From Clostridium swellfunianum (GTDB lineage Bacteria; Bacillota; Clostridia; Clostridiales; Clostridiaceae): DNA of 64,000 nt. The DNA is taken from positions 3,332,036-3,396,035 of the forward strand of contig NZ_JAMOFV010000006.1 in NCBI RefSeq assembly GCF_023656515.1. Direction: 5' to 3'. The notes under the pieces are model-generated. The model had not been told where the DNA came from, ran no database searches, and saw only the letters and a program-made list of their open reading frames with translations. This document shows positions 7,493 to 16,859 of the stretch, in pieces; the stretch's first letter is position 1; every line of letters starts with the position of its first letter. The position numbers and the translations under genes are program-made.

Positions 7493-8512
7493 ATGAAAGA
7501 TATAAAGATACTTTCAATAGAAACAAGCTGTGATGAAACATCTGCAGCTGTAGTAGTCAATGGAAGAGAAGTTCTTTCTAATATAATAGCGTCACAAATT
7601 GATATTCATACAAAATTTGGGGGAGTTGTGCCTGAGGTTGCTTCAAGAAAACACATTGAAGTAATTAGTGCTGTAGTTCAGGAGGCAATAGAAAAAGCAA
7701 ACGTAACTTTTGACGAAATTGATGCGGTTGGTGTGACTTATGGGCCAGGTCTTGTAGGTGCTTTGCTTGTTGGAATGCAGTATGCAAAATCATTAGCTTA
7801 TGCTATAGGAAAGCCTCTTATTGGAGTTAATCATATAGAAGGACATATTTGTGCTAATTTTATTGAGCATAAGGATTTAAAGCCTCCATTTGTCTGTCTA
7901 GTTGTATCAGGAGGGCATACATTTATTGTTCATATGAAAGATTTTGGAGAGTTTGAGGTTATCGGGCAAACTAGAGATGATGCAGCGGGTGAAGCTTACG
8001 ATAAGGTTGCTAGAGCTATAGGTCTTGGCTATCCTGGTGGTCCTAAGATTGATAAGCTTTCTAAGGAAGGAAATCCTGAAGCTATTAAATTTCCACGAGC
8101 AAATTTCCATGATGATACTTTAGATTTTTCCTTTAGTGGACTTAAGTCTGCAGTACTAAATTATTTAAACAAGATGGAAATGACAGGGCAGGAAATAAAC
8201 AAAGCAGATGTTGCTGCTTCCTTCCAAAAGGCTTTAGTAGATGTACTTGTAGATAATGTAATAAAAACCTGCAGATTAAAGAAGGTTGATAAAATAGCAA
8301 TCGCAGGCGGAGTGGCTTCTAACTCAACATTAAGGCAGGCACTTATAAGTGAAGGCGAAAAAAATGCTATTAAAGTACTATTCCCTTCTCCAATTTTATG
8401 CACAGATAATGCTGCTATGATCGGTAGTGCGGCGTATTTCGAATATATTAATGGAAGAACTGCTGAGCTTAATTTAAATGCAGTACCGAATTTAAAATTA
8501 GGTCAAAGATAA
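7493..8512 (+). CDS. tsaD: tRNA N6-threonylcarbamoyladenosine transferase TsaD
   Basis: TsaD transfers the threonylcarbamoyl group from its AMP adduct to A37 of ANN-decoding tRNAs, working with TsaB, TsaE and TsaC. The 339-residue product begins [19 protein letters not shown]. The iron-binding pair is H114/H118 (NHIEGH). The ASKA fold motifs [17 protein letters not shown] and DNAAMIG are present. The start at 7493 is preferred over an in-frame ATG at 7472 because TTGAGGT precedes 7493 at 8-9 bases and family members start here. Length is normal (about 340). The gene stands alone with its own promoter; the other t6A genes are not in this window. Confidence 0.97.
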   Translation: MKDIKILSIETSCDETSAAVVVNGREVLSNIIASQIDIHTKFGGVVPEVASRKHIEVISAVVQEAIEKANVTFDEIDAVGVTYGPGLVGALLVGMQYAKSLAYAIGKPLIGVNHIEGHICANFIEHKDLKPPFVCLVVSGGHTFIVHMKDFGEFEVIGQTRDDAAGEAYDKVARAIGLGYPGGPKIDKLSKEGNPEAIKFPRANFHDDTLDFSFSGLKSAVLNYLNKMEMTGQEINKADVAASFQKALVDVLVDNVIKTCRLKKVDKIAIAGGVASNSTLRQALISEGEKNAIKVLFPSPILCTDNAAMIGSAAYFEYINGRTAELNLNAVPNLKLGQR

Positions 8513-8591
8513 TAGCATCTTGGGATAGATTTATTAGAAAAATAGAAGCTATCGGTGATAGTTTTAAAACAGTTAAGATAGCAGAATACAG

Positions 8592-8628
8592 AAAAGAGGA
8601 AGGCAAGAGCTTTCCTCTTTTTTTTTTC
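8592..8628 (+). terminator. Rho-independent terminator after tsaD
   Basis: AAAGAGGAAGGC / GCTTTCCTCTTT with loop AAGA and a run of about ten T. Confidence 0.85.
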
Positions 8629-8701
8629 ACTTTGTAACAGATTTATGACCCATTCATATATTGATATTGTGTAAGCAACTTTTAAGGAGGAAAATATCCA
8701 A

Positions 8702-8989
8702 ATGGCTTATATTCAAAAGCCCGAAAACGAAATGTACGATGCAAATGCAAATTGCATGCCTAAGATGAACTGCATACCGCAGGAGACAGTAATTAAGAAT
8801 GTAAGACTAGCAGCTGCATATGTTCCATATCAGAAGATGTGTGAACTTTTCAGACCTATTGAGGCTTTAAAAAGAGGAACTGCCTTTCCAGAGCTTTATA
8901 GTCCATTCGAACCGCCTTATGAGCCCCAAGCAGTTTATGAGGCAATGGTAAAGAAGCACAAAGCCAACATGCCACATGATTGCGATTAG
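8702..8989 (+). CDS. cotJA: Spore coat protein CotJA
   Basis: First gene of a cotJABC operon, made in the mother cell during sporulation and deposited in the inner coat. The 95-residue product contains the CotJA core (LAAAYVPYQKMCELFRPIEALKRGTAFPEL, in parts), with FEPPYEP near the C-terminus. Ribosome binding site AAGGAGGAAAA. A CATATATT box at 8655-8662 resembles the -10 of sigma-E/K promoters, but no clear -35 was found, so this promoter is a guess. The gene ends 16 bases before cotJB. Confidence 0.95.
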   Translation: MAYIQKPENEMYDANANCMPKMNCIPQETVIKNVRLAAAYVPYQKMCELFRPIEALKRGTAFPELYSPFEPPYEPQAVYEAMVKKHKANMPHDCD

Positions 8990-9005
8990 AGGAGGGGATA
9001 CGATT

Positions 9006-9278
9006 ATGAGAGATAGCATGAGCAAAATGGAATTAAAAAGACAAATAGCTGCAGCCCATTTTATGCTGGAAGATCTCCAGTTATATCTTAATACTCATCC
9101 TACAGATCGCGAAGCTTTGGCAAAACGCAACTCTTATGCAAAACAACTGAGAATGCTTAAGGAAGAGTATGACAAATGCTTTGATATGATGGATCAGGAC
9201 GATTCACTTAGCACATATCCATGGGAGTGGATACAAGAGCCATGGCCATGGGAATATGAAGCTAACTATAAGCTCTAA
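9006..9278 (+). CDS. cotJB: Spore coat protein CotJB
   Basis: A 90-residue coat-associated protein. The start at 9006 (MRDSMSKMELKRQIAAAHF) is preferred because AGAGGAGGGG ends 8 bases upstream; a longer in-frame start at 8976 would lie inside cotJA. It shows typical CotJB features: LEDLQLYLNTHPTDREAL, then an acidic and aromatic C-terminus rich in W-P (PWEWIQEPWPWEYE). It acts with CotJA and CotJC in the spore coat. It lies 18 bases before cotJC. Confidence 0.95.
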   Translation: MRDSMSKMELKRQIAAAHFMLEDLQLYLNTHPTDREALAKRNSYAKQLRMLKEEYDKCFDMMDQDDSLSTYPWEWIQEPWPWEYEANYKL

Positions 9279-9296
9279 GGAAAGGAGAAGTAATGT

Positions 9297-9896
9297 ATGT
9301 GGACTTACGACAAGATATTAGAATATCCTGTTAAAATAAAAAACCCAAATCCTGCAATGGCAAAGCTTATAATTACTCAATATGGTGGACCAGATGGAGA
9401 ATTAGCAGCTTCCATTAGATATTTAAGTCAAAGATTTTCTATGGTTACCCCTCAAGCTATTGCGACTTTAAATGATATTGGAACAGAAGAACTTGCTCAC
9501 CTTGAAATTGTTGGATCTATAGTTAATCAACTAGTCAGAGGAGCAAGCCTTGAAGAAATAAAAAAAGCTGGTTTAGATGCTTACTATGTTGATCATGATA
9601 GAGGAGTATATCCTTCAAACCCTACAGGAATACCTTTTAATGCAGCCTATATTCAAGTAAAAGGTAATCCAATTGTGGATCTTACTGAGGATTTAGCTGC
9701 AGAGCAAAAGGCCAGAGCAACCTATGAGTGGCTATTAAACATGGCAGATGATCCAGACGTAATTGAGCCTTTAAAGTTTTTAAGGGAAAGAGAAGTTGTG
9801 CATTATCAAAGATTTGGAGAAGCATTAAGAATAGTTCAGGATTTTCTACAAGAACCACACCTGTTTGTAATGCCAAAGCCTGATTTTATGAAATAA
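9297..9896 (+). CDS. cotJC: Spore coat protein CotJC, manganese-catalase family
   Basis: A 199-residue member of the dimanganese catalase (ferritin-like) family and a component of the spore coat. Metal ligands are visible as Glu and His in TEELAHLEIV (about residues 63-72) and REREVVHYQRFGEAL (about 163-177), and an E in the AAEQKARATYEWL helix. The family decomposes hydrogen peroxide, which fits a protective role in spores of anaerobes. Ribosome binding site AAAGGAG. Last gene of the operon, followed by a very strong terminator. Confidence 0.95.
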   Translation: MWTYDKILEYPVKIKNPNPAMAKLIITQYGGPDGELAASIRYLSQRFSMVTPQAIATLNDIGTEELAHLEIVGSIVNQLVRGASLEEIKKAGLDAYYVDHDRGVYPSNPTGIPFNAAYIQVKGNPIVDLTEDLAAEQKARATYEWLLNMADDPDVIEPLKFLREREVVHYQRFGEALRIVQDFLQEPHLFVMPKPDFMK

Positions 9897-9903
9897 AAAA
9901 TGT

Positions 9904-9949
9904 ATGAGAAAATAGCTTGTGATTAATGATTCACAAGCTATTTTCTCAT
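9904..9949. terminator. Strong bidirectional terminator
   Basis: A perfect 19-bp stem (ATGAGAAAATAGCTTGTGA and its complement, 8-base loop) between convergent cotJC and the HD-GYP gene. Confidence 0.88.
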
Positions 9950-9957
9950 TTAAAAAG

Positions 9958-11088
9958 TTATTTAGCAAATTCGGGAACATCATATTGAACTCCTTCAATA
10001 ACTAGTCCAAGTTCTTCCATCAAGTCAATTTGCTTATTTTTTATAGATATATCACTGCTTTTTACTATTTTGATTTCAGGTCTTAGAGGGAAATTAGGAT
10101 GATTATTCTCGATTACAGCAATATCACCATTGGTGAGTCTTACCAGGGTCCCTTCAGGATAGGGGACTACAGCCTTTGAAAAAGCAAGAACAATATCATA
10201 GTCAAATAAGGTGCCTCCACTTGCCATTATGTATTCAAAGGCTTCATTTGGACTTAGAGCTCTTCGATGTGGTCTGTCAGAAGTAAGTGCATCATATACG
10301 TCTGCTAATCCAACTATTTTAGCAAGCTTGTTTATATCTATGCTTTTTCGTCCTTCAGGATAACCTGTTCCATCAGATCTCTCATGGTGCTGTAGAGCTA
10401 TAATTCTGGCAGGCGCAGTTATATCCTGGCTGCCCTTTAGATATTCATATCCCTTTTGAGAATGCTCCATAACAACTAAATATTCTTTATAAGAGAGTTT
10501 ATCGACTTTTTTTATTACTTCTGCCGGGATAAATACCTTTCCTATGTCATGTACCAAAGCTCCTAAGCACAATGAGTAAAGCTCAAATTTACTAAGTTGA
10601 AGCTGAAGTCCTAAAATTAAGGAAAGAATTGCTACATTTACGCTATGTTGATAGGTATAACTATCCATACTTTTTATGTCAACTATATTTATTAATACAT
10701 TTTTTTGAGAAAGAAGCTCATCTAATATAGTGTCAGCTATATTTCCTATAGATTGGAAGTATTTTTGCTTTTCCTTAATAAAATCTGTATCTTTTGCATT
10801 TATTTTATTTTTTGAAGTATATAAATTATATTTTTCAAAGCTTACAAAAGTATCTTTTATTGTTTTAACAGCCTTTTGTCTAAGCTCTGGTTTGATGATG
10901 TCTTCAATGATATTATCACTATATTCATCATGGATATATATAGAATAAATTTTAATAAATTTAATCCGTCTTATTAGAGCTTCATTGAGCTTAACCCCTT
11001 CTCTTAATAATACTCTACCCTCATCATCATATATTGTTTTTGCTAGGTAGCTGCCTTCTTTAACACACTCAATTGGTACAAGTCTCAT
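9958..11088 (-). CDS. HD-GYP domain protein, probable c-di-GMP phosphodiesterase
   Basis: A 376-residue soluble signalling protein. The N-terminal 110 residues contain a small domain starting LVPIECVKEGSYLAKTI often found before HD-GYP domains. The HD-GYP core runs from about residue 140: HSVNVAILSL, LVHDIGKVFIP (HD motif near 180), HHERSDGTGYPEG (GYP motif) and DVYDALTSDRPHRRA. All key residues are present, so hydrolysis of c-di-GMP is likely. A C-terminal segment (PYPEGTLVRLTNGD...) is typical of the clostridial family. GGGGGC upstream serves as ribosome binding site. Single-gene unit. Confidence 0.93.
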   Translation of the reverse strand: MRLVPIECVKEGSYLAKTIYDDEGRVLLREGVKLNEALIRRIKFIKIYSIYIHDEYSDNIIEDIIKPELRQKAVKTIKDTFVSFEKYNLYTSKNKINAKDTDFIKEKQKYFQSIGNIADTILDELLSQKNVLINIVDIKSMDSYTYQHSVNVAILSLILGLQLQLSKFELYSLCLGALVHDIGKVFIPAEVIKKVDKLSYKEYLVVMEHSQKGYEYLKGSQDITAPARIIALQHHERSDGTGYPEGRKSIDINKLAKIVGLADVYDALTSDRPHRRALSPNEAFEYIMASGGTLFDYDIVLAFSKAVVPYPEGTLVRLTNGDIAVIENNHPNFPLRPEIKIVKSSDISIKNKQIDLMEELGLVIEGVQYDVPEFAK

Positions 11089-11287
11089 TTTTATGCCCCC
11101 AGTTATAAAAACATACTATTTGTATTGATTTCTACATTTGTTTCTATATTCCTTTAAAAAATCATAATTTGTTTTAACTGTCTTCTATATTAAGTTTGCG
11201 TTAAGCATAAAAAACACGCACAATTGATAGTGGTTCTCATATATTGTTAGTGGATTATATGAATTTTGAAATTTGGGAGATGAGACT

Positions 11288-13129
11288 ATGTGCGGTATTG
11301 CAGGATGGGTTAGCTTTGAGAGAAGTCTTACACAAGAGAGAGAAATTATGGTTAACATGGTGGCTACACTTAAGAAAAGAGGGCCAGATTCAGAGGGAAT
11401 ATATTTATCTAACAATGCACTCTTAGGGCACAGGAGATTGGTTGTTGTAGACCCCGTAGGAGGAGCACAGCCTATGACAAGAACTCTAGGGAAAAATAAA
11501 TATACCCTTGTCTACAATGGAGAACTTTATAATACAGAAGAATTAAGAAACGAACTTAAAGACTTAGGTTTTAGATTCAATTCTTACTCTGATACTGAAG
11601 TTCTTTTAGTTTCCTATATTGCCTGGGGAGCTGAATGTGTAAAGCATATTAATGGTATTTATGCCTTTGGTGTATGGGAAGAAGAAAAGAGCAGACTATT
11701 TTTAGCAAGAGATCCTCTTGGAGTGAAACCATTATTTTATGTTCAAAAAGGGAAGTCAATAATTTTTGGATCAGAAATAAAAACTCTGTTGGCTCACCCT
11801 GAGGTTGAGCCAGTTGTAGATAAAAATGGGCTTCTTGAAATTTTTGCACTAGGTCCGGGACGTTCGCCAGGGAGTGGTGTATTTAAAGATATTCAAGAAA
11901 TACCACCAGCTCACTGTATGATTTTTGATACTTATGGAGTAAACCTATGGGAATATTGGAAGCTTGAGAGCAAACCACATGAGGAAAACATTGAGCAGAC
12001 AGTTGAGCATACTAGAAACCTTCTATTAGACGCTATTGAAAGACAGCTAGGAGCCGATGTTCCTGTTTGTACTTTTTTGTCAGGAGGACTTGATTCCAGT
12101 GCTATTTCTGCAGTTGCTGCCAGATATTTCAAAAATAACAACATGGGAAAACTAAATACCTATTCTATAGATTATATTGACAATGATAAATATTTTCAGG
12201 CTAATGATTTTCAACCAAACTCTGATGAAGCTTTTGTAAGAGTAATGTCGAAATTTATTGGTAGTGACCATCATAATATATTAGTAAATAATACGGCCTT
12301 GGCACAAGCTCTTAAGGAGGCCGTACTAGCAAACGACTTGCCTGGTATGGCAGATATTGATTCATCGCTTTATTTATTTTGTAAAGAAGTAAGAAAGGAT
12401 AATGTTGTTGCGCTTTCAGGTGAGTGCGCAGATGAAATTTTTGGTGGATATCCTTGGTATAGAAGGGAAGAGGATATAAATGCGCAAACTTTCCCTTGGT
12501 CTAGATATGTTAATGAAAGAAAATCAATATTGTCTCCAGAACTTAAAAACCTTCCTTTAGAGGAATATACTAAGCAAAGATACCAAGATTCCTTAAGAAA
12601 GGTACCAAGATTGCCAGGAGAATCAGATAGAGAGCATAGAATGAGAGAATTGTTTTATCTCAATATTAAATGGTTTATGGTAACTCTCTTAAATAGAAAA
12701 GACAGGATGAGTATGTCCAATAGTCTTGAGGTTAGGGTGCCTTTTGCTGATTATAGAATTGTTGAATATGCTTTTAATGTGCCGTGGAGTATTAAGTATA
12801 TAGATAATATAGAAAAGGGTCTTTTGAGAAGAGCCTTAAAGGGAATTCTTCCAGAGGAAGTGCTCTATAGACGAAAGAGTCCTTATCCCAAAACACACAA
12901 TCCCGAATACTTGAAAGCTGTTCAAAGGTGGATGAAGGAAATACTTTCTGATAACAATTCACCTATACTAAATCTTATAGATGCGGGCAAAGTTAATGAG
13001 ATTATTAGTACAGACGGAAGAGCCTTTGTAAAACCTTGGTACGGTCAACTCATGACTGGTCCTCAGCTTTTAGCATATCTTATTCAAGTTAATCTTTGGC
13101 TTGAAAGCTATAAGATTAGAATACAATAA
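11288..13129 (+). CDS. asnB: Asparagine synthetase (glutamine-hydrolysing)
   Basis: Converts aspartate, glutamine and ATP to asparagine and glutamate. The start at 11288 gives MCGIAGWVSF, placing the catalytic Cys at position 2 after Met removal; an in-frame ATG at 11273 would bury it. N-terminal class II amidotransferase domain (KKRGPDSEG, LVYNGELYN), then the ATP-pyrophosphatase domain with PP-loop FLSGGLDSSAISA near residue 260 and ALSGECADEIFGGYPW. The product is 613 residues, normal for the long AsnB type. AGGGAGATGA-like ribosome binding site (GGGAGATGA). No T-box or other riboswitch is evident in the 200 bases upstream. Confidence 0.96.
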   Translation: MCGIAGWVSFERSLTQEREIMVNMVATLKKRGPDSEGIYLSNNALLGHRRLVVVDPVGGAQPMTRTLGKNKYTLVYNGELYNTEELRNELKDLGFRFNSYSDTEVLLVSYIAWGAECVKHINGIYAFGVWEEEKSRLFLARDPLGVKPLFYVQKGKSIIFGSEIKTLLAHPEVEPVVDKNGLLEIFALGPGRSPGSGVFKDIQEIPPAHCMIFDTYGVNLWEYWKLESKPHEENIEQTVEHTRNLLLDAIERQLGADVPVCTFLSGGLDSSAISAVAARYFKNNNMGKLNTYSIDYIDNDKYFQANDFQPNSDEAFVRVMSKFIGSDHHNILVNNTALAQALKEAVLANDLPGMADIDSSLYLFCKEVRKDNVVALSGECADEIFGGYPWYRREEDINAQTFPWSRYVNERKSILSPELKNLPLEEYTKQRYQDSLRKVPRLPGESDREHRMRELFYLNIKWFMVTLLNRKDRMSMSNSLEVRVPFADYRIVEYAFNVPWSIKYIDNIEKGLLRRALKGILPEEVLYRRKSPYPKTHNPEYLKAVQRWMKEILSDNNSPILNLIDAGKVNEIISTDGRAFVKPWYGQLMTGPQLLAYLIQVNLWLESYKIRIQ

Positions 13130-13135
13130 ATTTCT

Positions 13136-13159
13136 AGCGGTCTTTATGGCCGCTTTTTC
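13136..13159 (+). terminator. Rho-independent terminator after asnB
   Basis: AGCGGTC / GGCCGCT stem (one G-U), TTTAT loop, five T. Confidence 0.75.
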
Positions 13160-13246
13160 AATTGCAAAATATTTAACAGTAAGTTATAGTTATATTAATG
13201 TGGAAATATAAGCCATAAAATACTTAGGATGAGGAGAAACTTCTTT

Positions 13247-15004
13247 ATGGAGAATAACGAAAATTTGTCTTTAGCAAACAAAGCCAGTTCAATGAAAATG
13301 CTGATGTGGGCATTTATAATTTTAGCAGGATTTTCAGCTTATTTATCATTTATTTTGGCGCAGCAAAGAGGAACTGTATTTTATATTGGCTTTGCGTTGC
13401 TTATACCATTTGGGGCTCTTATACTTTTCTTCAGACGGAGGATGCTTGCATATAGAGCTTTATATGTAATAAAAAGTTCCTGGGGAAAGAAAATAGAAAG
13501 AAAAAGAAACTTTAAAGATATTAGAAAACTTCATGAATTTCTGAGAGCTGAAAAGCCTGAGGAGTTTTTTATAGACAACCAAACTTGGGAAGATCTTACA
13601 ATGGATAAAGTATTTGAAAAGCTTGATAGAACTCTTTCAACTGCAGGGGAACAAGCGCTTTATCATATTTTAAGAAGTCCTAAGTTTAATGATGATGCGT
13701 TAGAAAATAGAAACAAAATTATCAAACTGTTTGAAGATAATAAAAACCTGAGAGAAAAGATACAAATAGAACTTTATTGGCTTGGAAGACAATCTAAAAA
13801 CACTATTTCAGATTTTTTATGGGGTAAGCTTCCACCTAAAAGCAATATAACTATATTGTTTAACATCATGGCCTTGCTTCCAGCCATCTTGCTAGTTTTA
13901 ATTCCTTTTTATGGGCTTCAGCTTGTGGTTTACATAGTGTTTGTCTTTATGGCTAATATGGTTATACATAGCAAGTTTAGAAGCAGAATAAATCAGCACA
14001 TTGATTCTATGACCTATTTGAGTGCTGCAGTAAATACTGCTAAAAAGCTTAGCAACTTAGATAATACTGACTTGGAAGGCTTTACGAATGTATTTAATAA
14101 GGATACAAAGGGTATAAAAGCTTCAAAAAACGCTGCTCTTATTGGAGCAGTTGAAGGAATAGACTTGGTAACAGATTATTTCAATATACTATTTTTAATT
14201 AAGGAAAGAAAGTTTTATGCTGTGCTTGAAGAATTAGTAAAACACAGAGAAGAACTGCAGAGAGTATATACTTCTTTGGGGGAATTAGATGCACTTATAG
14301 CTGTTGCGTCTTATAGGTCTGGACTTGACCACTACATTGAACCACAGCTTAGCAAGGAAGGAAGATTTATAGCAGCTAAAGAATTGTTTCACCCTCTTAT
14401 AGACGATCCTATTCCTAATTCTATTTCAATAGAAGAGGGAGGTATTGTACTTACAGGCTCAAATATGTCAGGAAAGTCAACTTTTTTAAGAACTATAGGT
14501 GTTAACGCGTTGTTTGCCCAAACTATTTGCACCTGCCTTGCAGATAGTTATAGTGCAAGCTACTTTAAGCTTTTATCTTCTATAAGTCCAAGTGATGATT
14601 TGCTTGTAGGAAAAAGCTACTACCTAGGTGAGGCGGAAGCTGTGCTTAGAATAATAAAAAGCTGTGAGGAAAAGGTGCCATCGCTGTGCATTATTGACGA
14701 GATATTCAGAGGTACAAACCCAGTTGAAAGAATTAGTGCTTCAGCTGAAATATTGGATTATTTAATTAATCATAATTCTCTTCCTATAGTTGCCACACAT
14801 GATTTAGAGCTTACTGAAATAGTGGATGAGGCATATGAGTGCTATTACTTCACAGAGGATGTAGATGATGAAGGCTTGAAATTTGATTATCTGATAAGAA
14901 AAGGAGTGTCTCCAACACGAAACGCTATAAAGCTTTTAAAATACCTTGGTTATCCGAAAGAAATTATTGATAAAACCTATGAAAGAGTGGAAAAACTTGT
15001 TTAA
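13247..15004 (+). CDS. MutS-family ATPase with membrane segments
   Basis: A 585-residue protein. The C-terminal third is a MutS domain V ATPase: Walker A GSNMSGKSTFLRT (about residue 405), Walker B SLCIIDEIFRGTN and the MutS loop ATHDLEL. Unlike MutS and MutS2 it lacks the mismatch-binding domain and has hydrophobic stretches near residues 13-60 (two helices) and 195-240 (two helices), suggesting a membrane anchor. Start 13247 is preferred to 13229 because GAGGAG lies 9-10 bases upstream. Its role is not established; nucleic-acid binding is only presumed from the family. It has its own terminator. Confidence 0.88.
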   Translation: MENNENLSLANKASSMKMLMWAFIILAGFSAYLSFILAQQRGTVFYIGFALLIPFGALILFFRRRMLAYRALYVIKSSWGKKIERKRNFKDIRKLHEFLRAEKPEEFFIDNQTWEDLTMDKVFEKLDRTLSTAGEQALYHILRSPKFNDDALENRNKIIKLFEDNKNLREKIQIELYWLGRQSKNTISDFLWGKLPPKSNITILFNIMALLPAILLVLIPFYGLQLVVYIVFVFMANMVIHSKFRSRINQHIDSMTYLSAAVNTAKKLSNLDNTDLEGFTNVFNKDTKGIKASKNAALIGAVEGIDLVTDYFNILFLIKERKFYAVLEELVKHREELQRVYTSLGELDALIAVASYRSGLDHYIEPQLSKEGRFIAAKELFHPLIDDPIPNSISIEEGGIVLTGSNMSGKSTFLRTIGVNALFAQTICTCLADSYSASYFKLLSSISPSDDLLVGKSYYLGEAEAVLRIIKSCEEKVPSLCIIDEIFRGTNPVERISASAEILDYLINHNSLPIVATHDLELTEIVDEAYECYYFTEDVDDEGLKFDYLIRKGVSPTRNAIKLLKYLGYPKEIIDKTYERVEKLV

Positions 15005-15037
15005 AAAACGGAGCAGATTAGCTGCTCCGTTTTTATT
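15003..15037. terminator. Bidirectional terminator
   Basis: AAAACGGAGCAG / CTGCTCCGTTTT, loop ATTAG, T-rich on both sides. It separates the MutS-like gene and the convergent signal peptidase gene. Confidence 0.85.
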
Positions 15038-15569
15038 TAAAGGTTCTAATTTTATTAAAAGGATAAACCCTTACAATGGCATGACCTTTAATATCTTTGA
15101 TATTTATTGGGCCAAGCATTCTGCTGTCTATACTATCGTTTCTATTGTCTCCAAGAACAAACACATGACCATTTTCAACAGTATATTTACCGTTCTTTTG
15201 AAGAAACGGACCGAGACTTGTAAAAGTATTAGAATCTAAATAATCTTCCTTTAGCTCTGCAGCATTCAAATATATTTTTCCATTCTTAATTTCAATTTCA
15301 TCGCCAGGAAGTCCTATAATTCGTTTAACATAAATATCACTATTATAATTTTTAGAATCAAAAATGATTATCTGGCCTCTTTTAAAACTATGAGTTAAAT
15401 TACTTATTTTTTCAACAAATAATACGTCTTTATTGTTTAAAGTAGAATACATTGATAAACCATCCACATCTGCACGCGCAAATACGTAAGTTCTAAAGGT
15501 AATTGCTATAACAACAGCTGCTATAATAGAGATAGCATAATCTCTGACTTGTGATTTTTTAGTGTTCAT
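15033..15569 (-). CDS. Signal peptidase I
   Basis: A 178-residue type I signal peptidase (SipS/LepB type) that removes signal peptides from exported proteins at the outer membrane face. One N-terminal membrane anchor is at about residues 12-30 (ISIIAAVVIAITF). The catalytic Ser is in DGLSMYSTL (about residue 40) and the general-base Lys in YVKRIIGLPGD (about residue 83). The C-terminal signature is GDNRNDSIDSRMLGPI. Note STL where PTL is usual. A consensus promoter lies upstream. The gene symbol is left blank because several paralogues usually occur. Confidence 0.95.
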   Translation of the reverse strand: MNTKKSQVRDYAISIIAAVVIAITFRTYVFARADVDGLSMYSTLNNKDVLFVEKISNLTHSFKRGQIIIFDSKNYNSDIYVKRIIGLPGDEIEIKNGKIYLNAAELKEDYLDSNTFTSLGPFLQKNGKYTVENGHVFVLGDNRNDSIDSRMLGPINIKDIKGHAIVRVYPFNKIRTFK

Positions 15570-15598
15570 ATTTAGGCCTCCCTACATGGTATATTATT

Positions 15599-15627
15599 AG
15601 TTTAATATTATATTTATAGTTTGTCAA
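15599..15627 (-). promoter_or_regulatory. Promoter of the signal peptidase gene
   Basis: On the minus strand TTGACA (15627-15622), 17 bp, TAAACT (15604-15599), about 30 bases before the ATG. Confidence 0.75.
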
Positions 15628-15736
15628 ATTTTGTTATTTTAATTTAAATAATTCATATGGATAGCTTGCTCAATAAATGATATGATTTAAATGAATATAT
15701 AGATAGTGGATTTATGAGCTAGAAGGAGGAATTTAT

Positions 15737-16741
15737 ATTAAGCGTGTATTAGCTATATTAAAGAAAATTGGAATTTTTATATTGGTTAATATATTTATAG
15801 GGTGCGCTTTTAGCATTCCTATGGTTTATTATGGACCCTTTAAAAATATTAGGGATATGCTTGTTACTACAGCTATGACAACTTTTAGTCATCAGTATAT
15901 TGCAACTGCTTTTCTAAATGAGAAAACAATCAATGAAATTATGGAAAAAAACAGGGTGCATGACGAAAATAAGTACACTGATGAATCTGCTATAGCTGCG
16001 TTTAATTCAACCTCAGGAAAAGATGATGGTGATCACAAACAAGTAACTGCAGAAGTAGAAGATAAAATTGAACTTAAGAATTTAAGCAATGGTAAGTATA
16101 AGGCATATATGATTGTAATTTCTAATCCTAAAAGAGTAGTAGTGGCTTCTTCAGATAGATTAGGCAAGGCAGGTACTAAGCTTTCTGATATTGTTAAAGA
16201 TTATAATGCGGCAGGAGGAATTAATGCTGGAGGTTTTGCTGATGACAATGGTCATGGTTCAGGGGGAACTCCTACAGGTATTTTAATTGAAGGCGGAAAG
16301 GTGCTTTATGGTAAAGAGAATCAGAGATTACCATTGATAGGCTTTAATGAAGATTCGGTGCTGGTGTTAGGAAACTATACACCTAAAGAAGCTATAGAAA
16401 AGAAAATACGTGATGCAGTGAATTTTGGTCCATTTCTAATTGTCAATGGAGAACCTACAATAAAAGGTGGCAATGGTGGTGGAGGACTCCAACCAAGAAC
16501 GGCAATCGGGCAAAGAAAAGATGGCACTGTACTTATGCTTGTTATTGATGGTAGAAGGATTGACAGCATAGGAGCAACATTGAAAGAGGTGCAGGATCTC
16601 ATGCTAGAGCATGGAGCTTTTAATGCAGCAAATCTAGATGGAGGTTCATCCTCAACTATGTTTTATGGTGGACAGCTTGTTAATAAGCCTAGTACTCCAG
16701 CTGGAGAAAGACTTCTGCCTTCTGCATTCATAGTAAAATAG
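15737..16741 (+). CDS. Phosphodiester glycosidase family protein, membrane-anchored; probable ATT start
   Basis: A NAGPA-domain (PF09992) protein, a family that cleaves phosphodiester-linked sugars; native substrate in clostridia unknown. The motifs FGPFLIVNGEP, PRTAIGQRKDGT, VIDGRR and NAANLDGGSSSTMFY are all present. The frame's first standard start is TTG at 15782, with no ribosome binding site and starting inside the membrane segment. An ideal AAGGAGG lies 7 bases before an in-frame ATT at 15737, giving IKRVLAILKKIGIF, the basic residues needed before the anchor. The paralogue at 38269 has the same basic-then-hydrophobic layout before YYGPF. I therefore choose ATT. The gene would give 334 residues. 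Confidence 0.8.
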   Translation: MKRVLAILKKIGIFILVNIFIGCAFSIPMVYYGPFKNIRDMLVTTAMTTFSHQYIATAFLNEKTINEIMEKNRVHDENKYTDESAIAAFNSTSGKDDGDHKQVTAEVEDKIELKNLSNGKYKAYMIVISNPKRVVVASSDRLGKAGTKLSDIVKDYNAAGGINAGGFADDNGHGSGGTPTGILIEGGKVLYGKENQRLPLIGFNEDSVLVLGNYTPKEAIEKKIRDAVNFGPFLIVNGEPTIKGGNGGGGLQPRTAIGQRKDGTVLMLVIDGRRIDSIGATLKEVQDLMLEHGAFNAANLDGGSSSTMFYGGQLVNKPSTPAGERLLPSAFIVK

Positions 16742-16859
16742 AAAATTTTGAGTTGACTAAAGTCAGCTCTTTTTTTATAAAGGAAATTTTATACACGCGT
16801 AGAATATATAGTTAAATAAATATTAAAATGATAAATCTTTTACATAGAAGGGAGAAGTT

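Noticed and set aside
11089-11287. Riboswitch or T-box upstream of asnB
   Set aside because: No T-box motif or other known aptamer pattern was found in the 200 bases.
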